From Bryobacterales bacterium (GTDB lineage: Bacteria > Acidobacteriota > Terriglobia > Bryobacterales > Bryobacteraceae), in assembly GCA_003167495.1 (NCBI GenBank), contig PMSX01000342.1, positions 46,034 through 110,033 on the forward strand: a DNA stretch of 64,000 nucleotides. Direction: 5' to 3'. Numbering within the stretch: the first letter of the stretch is position 1; each line of letters starts with the position of its first letter. This document shows, piece after piece, positions 43,299 to 52,728 of this stretch. The notes beneath the pieces are model-generated. The model did not search any database and was not told where the DNA came from. It saw nothing but the letters and a program-made list of their open reading frames with translations. A program made the position numbers and the translations under genes.

Positions 43299-43922
43299 AA
43301 AGCCGGCGTCCCGCAAGCCGTTTAAGACGAACTGCACCGCAATGGCCGTCAGCAGTAGTCCCATCATGCGTGTGAGAATCCGGATGCCGGTTTCTTTCAG
43401 ATACAAGCTCACTCGATCCGCGGCGGCCAGGATCAGAAAGGAAACGGCAGCCACAGCCGCAATCGCGCAACCGACTACAATGTCGTGCGGCCAATCCGGA
43501 TTTTGGCTCGTGAGGACCATCACAGTGGAAATCGACCCTGGCCCCGCCAGCATTGGAATACCGAGAGGGATGATGCCCACATCTTCCTTCTCAGCACCTT
43601 CTTCTGTTTCTCCGGGCGTCTCCTTCGTAGGCGACCGTTTGGCCTTGAGCATGTCGAGCCCGATCAAACCCAAGATCAATCCACCAGCGATCTTAAAGGC
43701 TGCCAGAGTGATGCCGAACAGCTTGAAAATGAAAGTCCCGGCAATCGAGAACGTTAGCAGCACTATAAAGCACGTCCACGCCGCCCGCACCGCCATATGA
43801 CGCCGCCGAACGCGGTTCGAATCTCCAGTCATGGCAAGGAATGTCGGCACAGCCGCTATCGGATCCACCAGGACAAAGATCGAGGTAAATGCAATCAGCC
43901 AGAATTGGAGCAGTGCCATCAT
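43290..43922 (-). CDS. MarC-family integral membrane protein
   Basis: About 210 aa from ATG 43922 (MMALLQFWLIAFTSIFVLVDPIAAVPTFLAMT). The frame continues upstream to 43973 without a better start. Six transmembrane helices with the MarC/UPF0056 hallmarks: 'LVDPIAAVPTFLAMT' in TM1, 'FKIAGGLILGLIGLDML' and 'IPLGIPMLAGPGSISTVMVL', then 'GIRILTRMMGLLLTAIAVQFVLNG'. The cytoplasmic loop is Glu/Lys-rich. Function of the family is unsettled. Its end overlaps the mannosidase end by 9 nt (convergent genes). Confidence 0.9.
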   Translation of the reverse strand: MMALLQFWLIAFTSIFVLVDPIAAVPTFLAMTGDSNRVRRRHMAVRAAWTCFIVLLTFSIAGTFIFKLFGITLAAFKIAGGLILGLIGLDMLKAKRSPTKETPGETEEGAEKEDVGIIPLGIPMLAGPGSISTVMVLTSQNPDWPHDIVVGCAIAAVAAVSFLILAAADRVSLYLKETGIRILTRMMGLLLTAIAVQFVLNGLRDAGFLR

Positions 43923-44402
43923 CGGAGTCGATAGGGGAGAATGCGATCCCCGTGGCCCATTGTAAACTCGCAAACTCGGGGACGTGCCACCCGTTACACC
44001 AATTCCTTTCTTACCAGTTCAAAACTTGAAAATTTTTCCTCTCCCTTAGAATCAACACCTTACCGCAAAAATACAGCTTGCCCCGAACGCCCGCATTTCA
44101 TACTCACTATGGAAAGCCATCGTATGCTCACACACCGGAAACTCGAAATCGCCGCCAATCTCCCTACTACGCGTACCTGTATTGGCCTCCCATCACCCTC
44201 GATTGAACCCACGCTCGCCACCTCCCCGAACCCCGCTCGAATGCCTGGCTTTTTCCACCCATCCCTCGCGGTAAAAACCCTCCGCCGCTGTCCGAATTTT
44301 TGCGCTTACTCCGCACTTATATTTATAGAGCTCAAAAATTCCCCAAGTTTCGCCGCTTCTTCGCCGAGTTTTTACCCTCGAGCCATCCCCCTTTTTCGAC
44401 CC
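43923..44402. other. 480-nt intergenic region without a recognisable gene
   Basis: Located between marC and the fucosidase gene. The plus strand is markedly pyrimidine-rich, the minus strand purine-rich. A plus-strand frame is open through it only because it continues as a shadow of the fucosidase gene; its translation has no recognisable motif. No clear terminator or RNA was found. Confidence 0.5.
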
Positions 44403-45887
44403 TCAAACCGCCTTCAAAAACAGCGCGAACTCCGAAAGCACCGGACAAGCCGCACTCTCCGTTATTTTCAATCTCACCCGATTCGCACTCACCGGCTGAG
44501 TCGACCGCAAAATACGGCAAGCTCCCACACTCGTGCCTTTACCGAACACCTCCCATGCACTGTCCTTCCAATATTCGACCGAGAATCCGCCAATCCGCTG
44601 ACCAAGCGCAATGGTTTCTCTCACTCGGACCAGATCGAACCGGATAGGCCGTGGGAGATCGAATACGATCTCGGTCTGAGTCACGTTGTCGTCGGTGGTC
44701 CAGTAAGTGTGGCGGTTCTCGTCCAGCAAGTGAATGGGCTGGTATCCATGCCGCGTGTTCGAAGCCTTCACACGCGCTCCGAATGCCAGATTACGCGCAA
44801 ATGTGGCGTTCATCATGCGCCCAAATCCGCGCAAACTCTCGGCATCGGTTTCGTAAATGAGTCCACGCCGGTCAGGCGGCACATTGAGCAGGAAGCTGGC
44901 GCCGCGGCCAGTCGATTCGCAATACAGATCGAACAACTGTTGCGGACTTTTGACTTTATCGTTTTCGGCTGGATGCCAAAACCAGCCAGGTCGGATAGAG
45001 ACATCGCATTCGGCGGGCAGCCAGAGCTTGCCATTGCGCGTACCCACAGTGGATGCTTCCGCGCGGACGTTCCCCGGTACAGCGGGTCCGCCATCTTCGG
45101 CGACGGGCGAGTAGGTGGCCCAGCAGGTCTCACCGGCGATCCCATGTTCGTTGCCTACCCAGCGAATGTCGGGGCCCACGTCGCTGAAGATCACACCGTC
45201 GGGCTGCAGTTTGTGGGTCAGCGCCCAAGTGGTGGGCCAATCGTAGTAATGCAATTTGTCAATCGTGCGTGTCTCCTTCGCGCCACCGTAATAGCCGCTG
45301 CCTCCGTTGGCGCCGTCGTGCCAGATTTCGAAAATGGGGCCGTAGTCAGTAAGCAGTTCGCGCAGTTGGCTGCGGTAGATGTCCAGATACGCGGGCGTGC
45401 CATAGGCGGCGTTATTGCGGTCCCAAGGCGAAAGATAAACGCCAAATTTGAGACCGGCGCGCGCAGCGGCATCGGAAAGTTCACGCACAATATCGCCCTT
45501 CCCGTTTTTATAGGGGCTGAAGCGGATCGAGTGTTCGGTGGTTTTCGTCGGCCAAAGGCAGAAGCCGTCATGATGCTTGCAAGTAAGAATGATGCCCCTG
45601 CTGCCGGCGTCCTTGAGCACCGAACAGATGGCTGCGGGGTCGAAGGCCGTCGGGTTGAAGATTGCCGGATTTTCGTCGCCGTCGCCCCATTCTTTGTCGT
45701 TGAAGGTGTTGACGGTGAAGTGCAAAAAGTTATAGAAGCCAAGTTCGCTCCAGTGAAGTTGAGGCAATGAAGGGAGTACGCCGTAAGGTGCCGGCGGGGT
45801 GGCCGTGCTGGCCAAAGACGAAGCCGCTGAGGCTAAACCAAGCAGAAAGGAGCGTCGGCACGGCTGATATATGATCGATGAGGCCAT
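44403..45887 (-). CDS. Secreted alpha-L-fucosidase, glycoside hydrolase family 29
   Basis: 494 aa with an export signal (RRSFLLGLASAASSLAS, Tat-like). GH29 TIM barrel: 'FNPTAFDPAAICSVLKDAGSRGIILTCKHHDGFCLWPT' (His pair), 'KFGVYLSPWDRNN', and nucleophile Asp191 in 'IFEIWHDGANG'. 'GASFLLNVPPDRRGLI' closes the barrel. Residues about 365-494 form a discoidin/F5-8C-like carbohydrate-binding domain ('ENRHTYWTTDDNVTQTEIVFDLPRPIRFDLVRVRE'). It removes fucose from glycans. Its start codon shares the CATG at 45885-45888 with the possible start of the divergent gene, an extremely tight head-to-head arrangement. Confidence 0.92.
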   Translation of the reverse strand: MASSIIYQPCRRSFLLGLASAASSLASTATPPAPYGVLPSLPQLHWSELGFYNFLHFTVNTFNDKEWGDGDENPAIFNPTAFDPAAICSVLKDAGSRGIILTCKHHDGFCLWPTKTTEHSIRFSPYKNGKGDIVRELSDAAARAGLKFGVYLSPWDRNNAAYGTPAYLDIYRSQLRELLTDYGPIFEIWHDGANGGSGYYGGAKETRTIDKLHYYDWPTTWALTHKLQPDGVIFSDVGPDIRWVGNEHGIAGETCWATYSPVAEDGGPAVPGNVRAEASTVGTRNGKLWLPAECDVSIRPGWFWHPAENDKVKSPQQLFDLYCESTGRGASFLLNVPPDRRGLIYETDAESLRGFGRMMNATFARNLAFGARVKASNTRHGYQPIHLLDENRHTYWTTDDNVTQTEIVFDLPRPIRFDLVRVRETIALGQRIGGFSVEYWKDSAWEVFGKGTSVGACRILRSTQPVSANRVRLKITESAACPVLSEFALFLKAV

Positions 45888-46848
45888 GACAACAGACTAT
45901 TCGCGCAGACACCTGCTTGGCAAGTTTGCCGGTGGAATTGCTGCCGTACCGTTTTTGTGCGGTGAGGTTTTCAGAATGGAAGGACGCACGTTGCAGATGC
46001 CAATCGGCTTGGAACTTTACACTGTCGGCAAAGAGATGGAAGAAGATCCGCACGGCACCTTGAAGCGGGTCGCGGCTGTGGGCTACAAAGAAGTCGAGTT
46101 GTCGCCCCTGTCGAAAATTGGCGCGAAGGAATTGCGCCAGATGCTCGACGAAGTAGGGCTGACGAATCCCTCCGGCCACTTCATGCTCACGGATTTGCTG
46201 AAGGATTTGGACAGCAAGATCGCGTTTGCCAAAGAAATGGGCCAGCATTACATGGTGGTGACCGTTCCCTGGATCAAAGACATGTCGCGCGTGCATGCCG
46301 ACCCGAAAGATGGGCAAATGGCCTATTTCATGGCCATCCTGAGCGCGTTTACGCTGGACGATTACAAATGGAGCGCTGAGCAGTTCAACAAAGTGGGCGA
46401 ACAGGTGAAGAAGGCGGGCTTGCAGCTCGCGTATCACAACCATAACTTTGAATTCAAGAAGTTCGAAGGCGGCGTGACGGGCTACGACGAATTTCTGCGT
46501 CTGACCGATCCGGATTTGGTGAAACTCGAATTGGATTGTGGCTGGGTAACGGTCGCGGGGCAAGATCCGGTCGAGTATCTGCACAAGTTTCCGGAGCGCT
46601 ACAAGCTGCTGCACATCAAAGATTTTAAGAAAGGTTTTACGCCCACTCAAATGTTGGGTGAAGCGGGCGGGGCTGCGCCGGTACCCACGGAGTTAGGCCG
46701 CGGCGGTATCGATTACAGTAAGATTTTCGCGGCCGCGCAGAAGCATATCGACCATATTTTTGTCGAGCAGGAACCGCCGTTTACGGAAATGCCCGCGCTC
46801 GAAGCGATCAAAGTAGATTACCAATATTTGCACACATTGCATGTTTAA
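45871..46848 (+). CDS. Tat-exported sugar phosphate isomerase/epimerase-like TIM-barrel protein
   Basis: 325 aa from ATG 45871, or 320 aa from ATG 45886, which leaves the cleaner Tat leader 'MTTDYSRRHLLGKFAGG'. No good ribosome-binding site for either. Xylose-isomerase-like TIM barrel (AP_endonuc_2 type): 'GLELYTVGKEMEEDP', 'VGYKEVELSPL', 'LQLAYHNHNFEF', 'LVKLELDCGWVTVAG', 'KLLHIKDFKKG' and 'HIFVEQEPPF' carry the His/Asp/Glu ligands expected for metal. Likely acts on a sugar or sugar derivative in the periplasm. Its last 8 nt overlap the following cytochrome c gene, making a three-gene operon with a PQQ dehydrogenase. Confidence 0.85.
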   Translation: MIDEAMTTDYSRRHLLGKFAGGIAAVPFLCGEVFRMEGRTLQMPIGLELYTVGKEMEEDPHGTLKRVAAVGYKEVELSPLSKIGAKELRQMLDEVGLTNPSGHFMLTDLLKDLDSKIAFAKEMGQHYMVVTVPWIKDMSRVHADPKDGQMAYFMAILSAFTLDDYKWSAEQFNKVGEQVKKAGLQLAYHNHNFEFKKFEGGVTGYDEFLRLTDPDLVKLELDCGWVTVAGQDPVEYLHKFPERYKLLHIKDFKKGFTPTQMLGEAGGAAPVPTELGRGGIDYSKIFAAAQKHIDHIFVEQEPPFTEMPALEAIKVDYQYLHTLHV

Positions 46849-47692
46849 GATACTTACTATCGCAGTTCTCACGTGCACCTCGATCTATGCGCAGGGCGAC
46901 CAAATCGCGCGTCAAGAGCAGGAAAAGAAGAAGCAAGCGGCGGCGCCGGTATTGAGCATGAACGGCGCACCACCCGTGGACGCGGCAGCTGCGGAGCGAG
47001 GCAAAAAACTGTTCGAGCCCGCATGTGGTTTTTGCCACGGCCTGGATGCGCGCGGCAAAAGTGGGCCCGATCTCCTGCGTTCCACTCTCGTTCTGCATGA
47101 TGAGAACGGTGGCCAGATTGCCACTGTGATTCGCACCGGTCGGCCTGATCGCGGTATGCCGCCGTTCGCCACCATGACAGATCAGCAGATCTCCGACATC
47201 TCCGCATTTTTGCACGCAGGCACCTTGGCGATCTCGAACCGTTTCGGGTATGAAATCAAAGGCTTGATGACGGGCGACGCCAAACAGGGCGAGGCGTTTT
47301 TCAACGTTGACGGCCAATGCACCAAGTGCCATTCAGCCACTGGCGATCTGGCGCATGTCGCCGGCAAATACGAGCCGGTGGAATTGCAGCGGCGTCTCCT
47401 CCTTCCGGCTCCCAACATGATCGACATGTTTATGGGCAAGAAAGTGAAGCCACCCCCGCCTTCCAAGGTCAGAGTCACGTTGCCATCGGGTGAAGTGCAT
47501 GCGGGCGTACTGGTGCATGCCGACGAATTCACGGTAGTGATGCAAGAAAGCGGAGGCGTGAAGTCTTTTGATCTGACGCCGGGGACGAAAGTGGATATCG
47601 ACAATCCGCTGGCGGCGCATGAAGCGATGCTAGCGAAATATACCGATGCGCAGATGCACAACATGCTCGCCTACCTGGAGACGTTGAAATGA
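46841..47692 (+). CDS. Di-heme cytochrome c with inserted beta-domain (second copy)
   Basis: 283 aa; signal peptide MFKILTIAVLTCTSIYAQ. Heme sites CGFCH (first domain, Met region 'RGMPPFATMTDQQISDISAFL') and CTKCH (second domain). As in the cytochrome at 38432-39325, the last helix ('YTDAQMHNMLAYLETL') is separated from the second heme motif by a beta-rich insert ('VRVTLPSGEVHAGVLVHADEFTVVMQESGGVKSFDL'). The stop overlaps the following PQQ-dehydrogenase start (ATGA). It is the electron acceptor of that enzyme by analogy. Confidence 0.9.
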   Translation: MFKILTIAVLTCTSIYAQGDQIARQEQEKKKQAAAPVLSMNGAPPVDAAAAERGKKLFEPACGFCHGLDARGKSGPDLLRSTLVLHDENGGQIATVIRTGRPDRGMPPFATMTDQQISDISAFLHAGTLAISNRFGYEIKGLMTGDAKQGEAFFNVDGQCTKCHSATGDLAHVAGKYEPVELQRRLLLPAPNMIDMFMGKKVKPPPPSKVRVTLPSGEVHAGVLVHADEFTVVMQESGGVKSFDLTPGTKVDIDNPLAAHEAMLAKYTDAQMHNMLAYLETLK

Positions 47693-49266
47693 GATTGCGA
47701 AGGTTGGCGTGCGCGTTGGCATTGGTGCAGGCGGTCCTGTGGGGGCAGGAACTAAATCCGGCCACTCTGAAAGAACTAACGGGCGCCGGTTGGCCAACGT
47801 ACAACGGAGACTATTCGGGGCGTCGTCATAGTCCGTTGAAACAGATTGATGCGAGCAATGTCGCCTCACTGACCAATGTCTGGACTTATAAAGCGACTGA
47901 CTACGGCGCAGCAAGCTTCGGCAGCGTCCTCAAAGCAACGCCGCTGATGGTGAACGGTGTTCTATATGTTGCGATGCCCGAAAACGTATGGGCGGTAGAC
48001 GCGCGCACTGGACGCGAAATCTGGCATTACAAATCGCCGCCAACTCCCGGTTTTCACATCGGTCACCGGGGCGTGGCTATGTGGGGCGAGTGGCTGTATT
48101 TTGAAACGCCGAACTGCGATCTAGTCTCGTTAAACGCCAAAGACGGCAAGGAACGCTGGCGTAAGCCGATTGCCGATCCAAAATTGGAATATTTTTGCAC
48201 CATGCCGCCGCTAGTGATCGGGAATCATATTGTGTCGGGTGTGGGCGGCGATTCGCTGGATAACCCCGGGTTCTTGCAGTCGCGCGATCCTGAGACCGGC
48301 GCGTTGCAGTGGCGATGGAACACAGAACCGCAGCCAGGCGAGTCCGGCAGTGAGACCTGGCCCGATGCCGATTCCATGGCACACGGTGGCGGCATGACTT
48401 GGATGACCGGCACGTATGACCCGGAATTGAACCTGCTGTACTGGGGCACGGGCAATCCGAATCCTGTGCACGCGGGGGCGGGGCGAAAAGGTGACAACCT
48501 GTGGACGTGTTCAATCGTCGCCCTGAATCCCAACACGGGCAAGATGGCTTGGGGTTACCAGGTTTCGCCGCACGACACGCACGATTGGGATGCAGTGCAG
48601 ACGCCAGTGTTGTTCGATGGCGAGTTTCAAGGCAAGAAACGCAAACTGCTTGCGCAAGCCAGCCGCAATGGATATTTTTTCTTGCTCGACCGCACGAATG
48701 GCGAACATTTGCTAACGGAGCCATTCATCGACGTCAACTGGAGTCTTGGGTTGAATGCCAATGGCCAGCCGATTCCCAATCCGAAAAAAGAACCATCGCG
48801 CGACGGCACGCTGGTGGCGCCAAGTTCGAATGGCGCGACGAACTGGTTTGCCCCAACGTATAGCCCTGAGACAGGCTTGTTCTACGTGACCACATCGCAG
48901 AATTACAGCGTCTTCTACCTCACAGCCGAAGGAAAAGCCGAAGGATTTGCCGGACGCGATGACTTCTTGACTTTTTCAGGCACGCTGAAGGCGATTGATT
49001 ATCAGACGGGCAAAGCTCGCTGGTCTCATGATATCGGTGGCATGGGCGCTGGTTTATTGAGCACCGCGGGCGGCGTCGTATTTGCGGGAGATTCTTCCAA
49101 ACACGTGCTGGCGTTGGATGCCAACAACGGGCAAACACTCTGGCATGCCACCATGGGCGGCGGTAACCAGATGAATGGCGCGATCACCTACGAATTGGAC
49201 GGTCGGCAATACGTGGTGGTAGGGGGTGGGGACTCGCTCTATGCTTACGCGCTGCCCGCGAAGTAA
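47689..49266 (+). CDS. PQQ-dependent dehydrogenase (second copy)
   Basis: 525 aa; signal peptide 'MRLRRLACALALVQAVLWGQ'. The propeller shows the same landmarks as the enzyme at 36756-38435: 'GWPTYNGDYSGRRHSPLKQIDASNVASLTNVW', 'DARTGREIWHY', 'HDTHDWDAVQTPVLFD' and 'GGGNQMNGAITYELDGRQYVVVGGGDSLYAYALP'. No heme motif; pairs with the cytochrome c just upstream. The substrate may be related to that of the co-transcribed isomerase/epimerase-like protein. Confidence 0.9.
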   Translation: MRLRRLACALALVQAVLWGQELNPATLKELTGAGWPTYNGDYSGRRHSPLKQIDASNVASLTNVWTYKATDYGAASFGSVLKATPLMVNGVLYVAMPENVWAVDARTGREIWHYKSPPTPGFHIGHRGVAMWGEWLYFETPNCDLVSLNAKDGKERWRKPIADPKLEYFCTMPPLVIGNHIVSGVGGDSLDNPGFLQSRDPETGALQWRWNTEPQPGESGSETWPDADSMAHGGGMTWMTGTYDPELNLLYWGTGNPNPVHAGAGRKGDNLWTCSIVALNPNTGKMAWGYQVSPHDTHDWDAVQTPVLFDGEFQGKKRKLLAQASRNGYFFLLDRTNGEHLLTEPFIDVNWSLGLNANGQPIPNPKKEPSRDGTLVAPSSNGATNWFAPTYSPETGLFYVTTSQNYSVFYLTAEGKAEGFAGRDDFLTFSGTLKAIDYQTGKARWSHDIGGMGAGLLSTAGGVVFAGDSSKHVLALDANNGQTLWHATMGGGNQMNGAITYELDGRQYVVVGGGDSLYAYALPAK

Positions 49267-49326
49267 GGGCTTTGCGAAAAAGGCCTGACACGCTACATTG
49301 GTAACTGAATCTTCCTTATATTTACA

Positions 49327-51273
49327 ATGTGCGGCATTGCGGGTTTTCTATCGGCGAACAAGAACGTAGACCGGGATCTGGTTCGGTCGATGACGGATCG
49401 GATTGCCCATCGCGGTCCTGACGGCAGCGGGTTCTTTTGTGATGATTTCGTCGCGCTCGGGCACCGGCGTTTGAGCATCATCGACATCGCGGGCGGTCAC
49501 CAGCCGATGGCGAATGAAGATGGCCGGCTGCAGATTATCTACAATGGCGAGATTTTCAACCATGCGCAATTGCGGCCGGATCTGGAAGCTGCGGGGCACC
49601 AGTATCACACGCGTTGCGACACGGAAACGATCATTCACTCGTACGAGCAGTATGGCGAAAACTGCGTAACGAAGTATCGCGGAATGTTTTCGTTTGCATT
49701 GTGGGATACACAATCGAAAACTTTGTTCTGTGCGCGCGACCGCTTGGGTATCAAGCCCTTCTACTATTGGACCGATGGCTCGACATTCGTTTTCGGCAGT
49801 GAAATCAAAGCCTTGCTGATGCATCCGGCGGTGCGTGCCGATTTTGATGAAACTCGTTTGCCGGAGTTTCTGGCGTTTGGTTATCTGAGCGGCGAAAAAA
49901 CCATGTTCCGCGGCATTCGCAAACTCATGCCCGGACACACCATGAAAGTGGAAGTGACGCCGGAGCGAAGGCTGGCCATCTCGCAAAAACAATATTGGGA
50001 TGTGCCGCCGCCCGTTGCAGGTGTTGAAAAAGATGACCGGGCTTGGATTGAAGAATGCCGGCACCGCGTAGAAGAAACAGTCCAGATGCGGTTGATGAGC
50101 GATGTACCGCTTGGGATGTTCTTGAGTGGTGGCATCGATTCGAGCACCATCGCGGCGCTAATGAAGCGCATCGTTCCTTCCGGCCAGAAGATCAAAACAT
50201 TTTCCGTCGGCTACCGGGAAGTGGAACATAGCGAGCTTGGATTTGCGCGAGACCTGGCAACGGAAATCGGCACCGATCATCACGAAGTGACGTTGGGGAT
50301 GGATGAGTTTTTCAACCACTTGCCCTCCTTGATCTGGCACGAAGACGAGCCGATCGTTTGGCCATCGAGCGTATCGCTTTATTTTGTTTCGAAGCTGGCG
50401 GCAGAAGAAGTGAAAGTCGTCCTCACCGGCGAAGGCGCCGATGAATTGTTCGGCGGTTATGGCCGGTATCAGTATTACGCCATGAATGAGAAGTACGCCG
50501 GCATGTATGGCATGGTTCCCGCAGCATTGCGAAAAGGGATTCGGAATCTGGTCGCGGGTTCAAGTCTGTTGCCGGCCGATCTTCGGCGCAAAGCGCAACA
50601 CACATTTGTGGGGCGCGCGCTTTCGTTTGAATCGCTGTTTCTCGATAATTTCTATTCGGCCTTTTCCGCTGAAGAACGGCAAGGGCTGAGGAAGGACCAC
50701 TTCGACGCAAATAGCGCTTACGCCGAGTACATGGGTTACCGGAGCAAACGCGACGGCGCTGATCCGCTCACACGCTTGTTGTATGCGGACCAGAAGACCT
50801 ATCTGGTTGAGCTGCTGATGAAGCAAGATCAGATGAGCATGGCTTGTTCGATTGAAAGCCGCGTGCCGTTTCTGGATCACCCTCTGGTTGAGTTTGCGGC
50901 GCAGGTTCCCGCGCACTTGAAAATCCGCGAAGGCAAGGGCAAATACATTCTGCGCAAGGCGGTAGAAGATCTCCTGCCGCAAAACACGCTCACACGCAAG
51001 AAAATGGGTTTCCCGACGCCCATCAAGAACTGGCTCCTCGACCCGCGCGCGAACGCGCAATACGCAAAGCTGCACGAGCCGGACGGTTTCATCGCCTCTT
51101 ATCTAGACATGGGGCGCGTCAAGACTATGATCGAGCAACACCGGAGCCGCACGATCGATGCTACGGATCGAATTTGGCGGCTGCTCAATTTGCAGTATTG
51201 GGGCGAGATCTTTCTGTCGGGTCGTGGCCAAGGGCAAGAGCATTCGGCTCGCGTGTTAGAGCCTGTTCGTTAG
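49327..51273 (+). CDS. asnB: Glutamine-hydrolysing asparagine synthase family protein
   Basis: 648 aa. N-terminal Ntn glutaminase with the nucleophile Cys2 ('MCGIAGFLS'), 'RIAHRGPDGSG', 'LGHRRLSIID' and 'YNGEIFNH'. C-terminal synthase domain with the PP-loop 'LGMFLSGGIDSSTIAALM', 'LTGEGADELFGGYGRY' and 'SIESRVPFLDHPLVEF'. The residue after the initiator Met is Cys, fixing the ATG at 49327 although no Shine-Dalgarno is visible. It is encoded 3 nt ahead of an MBOAT acyltransferase. In such surroundings AsnB homologues often amidate an envelope or exopolysaccharide component rather than make free asparagine; this is inference. Confidence 0.9.
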   Translation: MCGIAGFLSANKNVDRDLVRSMTDRIAHRGPDGSGFFCDDFVALGHRRLSIIDIAGGHQPMANEDGRLQIIYNGEIFNHAQLRPDLEAAGHQYHTRCDTETIIHSYEQYGENCVTKYRGMFSFALWDTQSKTLFCARDRLGIKPFYYWTDGSTFVFGSEIKALLMHPAVRADFDETRLPEFLAFGYLSGEKTMFRGIRKLMPGHTMKVEVTPERRLAISQKQYWDVPPPVAGVEKDDRAWIEECRHRVEETVQMRLMSDVPLGMFLSGGIDSSTIAALMKRIVPSGQKIKTFSVGYREVEHSELGFARDLATEIGTDHHEVTLGMDEFFNHLPSLIWHEDEPIVWPSSVSLYFVSKLAAEEVKVVLTGEGADELFGGYGRYQYYAMNEKYAGMYGMVPAALRKGIRNLVAGSSLLPADLRRKAQHTFVGRALSFESLFLDNFYSAFSAEERQGLRKDHFDANSAYAEYMGYRSKRDGADPLTRLLYADQKTYLVELLMKQDQMSMACSIESRVPFLDHPLVEFAAQVPAHLKIREGKGKYILRKAVEDLLPQNTLTRKKMGFPTPIKNWLLDPRANAQYAKLHEPDGFIASYLDMGRVKTMIEQHRSRTIDATDRIWRLLNLQYWGEIFLSGRGQGQEHSARVLEPVR

Positions 51274-51276
51274 TCA

Positions 51277-52707
51277 ATGCTTTTCAACTCACTTGAATTT
51301 CTGATTTTCCTGCCGGTGGTGCTGGCTGTCTACTATGTCCTGCCGCACAAGGCGCAAAATCGTTTTCTGTTGTTGGCTAGCTGCTTTTTCTACGCTAGTT
51401 GGGATTGGCGGTTTCTATTTCCGCTGCTCACATCAACGAGCATCGATTACTACTGCGCGAAGCGGATGGAACAGCAGATTGCCGCGGAGGAGCCAAAAGA
51501 GAACCGCAAGAAATGGCTTGCTCTCAGCGTAGTTACGAATCTGGCGCTTTTGGGTTTCTTCAAGTATTTTGATTTCTTCGCCGACAATCTACATCATCTG
51601 CTGCAGCTGCTGGGTATGGACGTGGCAGTGTGGACGCTGCGAGTGATTTTGCCTATCGGCATTTCGTTCTATACGTTCCAGGCGCTGAGCTACACGATTG
51701 ACGTTTACCGTGGCGAGATTCACGCAACCAATAGCTTCGTCGATTTTCTTTTGGCAGTGCTCTATTTTCCGCATCTTGTGGCCGGTCCCATCCAGCGCGC
51801 CAATAGCCTGTTGCCGCAGGTGACGAACCCGCGTACGGTGACGGCGGAGAAGATCGTCAACGGGCTGCACCTGATTTTCTGGGGGTTCTTTAAGAAAGTT
51901 TTTATCGCGGACAATATGGCGTCGATTGTGGCCCCACTCTTCGATGTTCACCGTACGCCCGATGGCTGGCACACCTTGATGGCCGTGTACGCGTTTGCGG
52001 TGCAGATTTATTGCGATTTTTCCGGCTATACCGATATTGCCCGCGGCGTCGCGCGCCTCATGGGATTTGAGTTCATGCTGAACTTCAACTTGCCTTATCT
52101 GGCGGCGAATCCGGCGGACTTCTGGCGGCGGTGGCACATCAGTCTTTCGACTTGGCTGCGCGATTACCTTTACATTTCGCTGGGCGGCAACCGGGGCGGG
52201 GAAGCGAAGACGAACCGCAACCTGATGTTGACTATGGTGATCGGCGGTTTTTGGCACGGCGCGGCGTGGAACTTCATTCTGTGGGGTTTCTACCATGGCA
52301 CGCTGCTGGTGGTGCATCGCTATCTCAAACCGGCTTTAGACAAGGTGTTCGATTGGCCGGGGCGAGTGGGGAAGGTGTTGTCTTTTGCGTTGTTGATTGT
52401 GGTTTTCTTCCACTTGACTTGCTACGGGTGGCTACTGTTCCGGGCGTCGTCGTTCAGCCAGATTGCGGCCATGACGGGATCGTTTTTTGGACCGTGGCAT
52501 GTGGATTGGAACCTCGCGCGGCAAATCGCGTTGTTCAGTTCGCCGCTGGTGGTTGTGCAATTGATTCAGTATGCGACGGGCAAACTTGAATTCTTATCGT
52601 TCCGTTGGATTCCATCCGAACTGCGAGTAGCGGTGTATGCGGCTATGACTTATTTTGTGGTGTTCCGAGGCGGTCTGCCGCAATCATTCATCTACTTTCA
52701 GTTTTGA
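51277..52707 (+). CDS. MBOAT-family O-acyltransferase (AlgI/DltB-like)
   Basis: 476 aa, about ten membrane helices, starting 'MLFNSLEFLIFLPVVLAVYYVLPHKAQNRFLLLAS', the usual AlgI-type N-terminus. Core motifs are 'GISFYTFQALSYTIDVYRGE', 'HLVAGPIQRANSLLPQ' and 'FWRRWHISLSTWLRDYLYISLGGNRGG'. The catalytic His segment is 'GGFWHGAAWNFILWGFYHG'. It moves acyl groups across the membrane onto an exported polymer. The next gene encodes an SGNH protein, the usual periplasmic partner (AlgJ/AlgX-like). Confidence 0.93.
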   Translation: MLFNSLEFLIFLPVVLAVYYVLPHKAQNRFLLLASCFFYASWDWRFLFPLLTSTSIDYYCAKRMEQQIAAEEPKENRKKWLALSVVTNLALLGFFKYFDFFADNLHHLLQLLGMDVAVWTLRVILPIGISFYTFQALSYTIDVYRGEIHATNSFVDFLLAVLYFPHLVAGPIQRANSLLPQVTNPRTVTAEKIVNGLHLIFWGFFKKVFIADNMASIVAPLFDVHRTPDGWHTLMAVYAFAVQIYCDFSGYTDIARGVARLMGFEFMLNFNLPYLAANPADFWRRWHISLSTWLRDYLYISLGGNRGGEAKTNRNLMLTMVIGGFWHGAAWNFILWGFYHGTLLVVHRYLKPALDKVFDWPGRVGKVLSFALLIVVFFHLTCYGWLLFRASSFSQIAAMTGSFFGPWHVDWNLARQIALFSSPLVVVQLIQYATGKLEFLSFRWIPSELRVAVYAAMTYFVVFRGGLPQSFIYFQF

Positions 52708-52728
52708 CGGGGATCAAAAGTTCAAAAC

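Noticed and set aside
43941..45770. 609-codon plus-strand ORF
   Set aside because: Most of it is the antisense of the GH29 fucosidase gene, whose motifs and active-site residues are clear; the plus-strand translation has no recognisable domain.
45730..46650. 306-codon minus-strand ORF
   Set aside because: It is antisense to the Tat-exported isomerase-like gene and has no family features.
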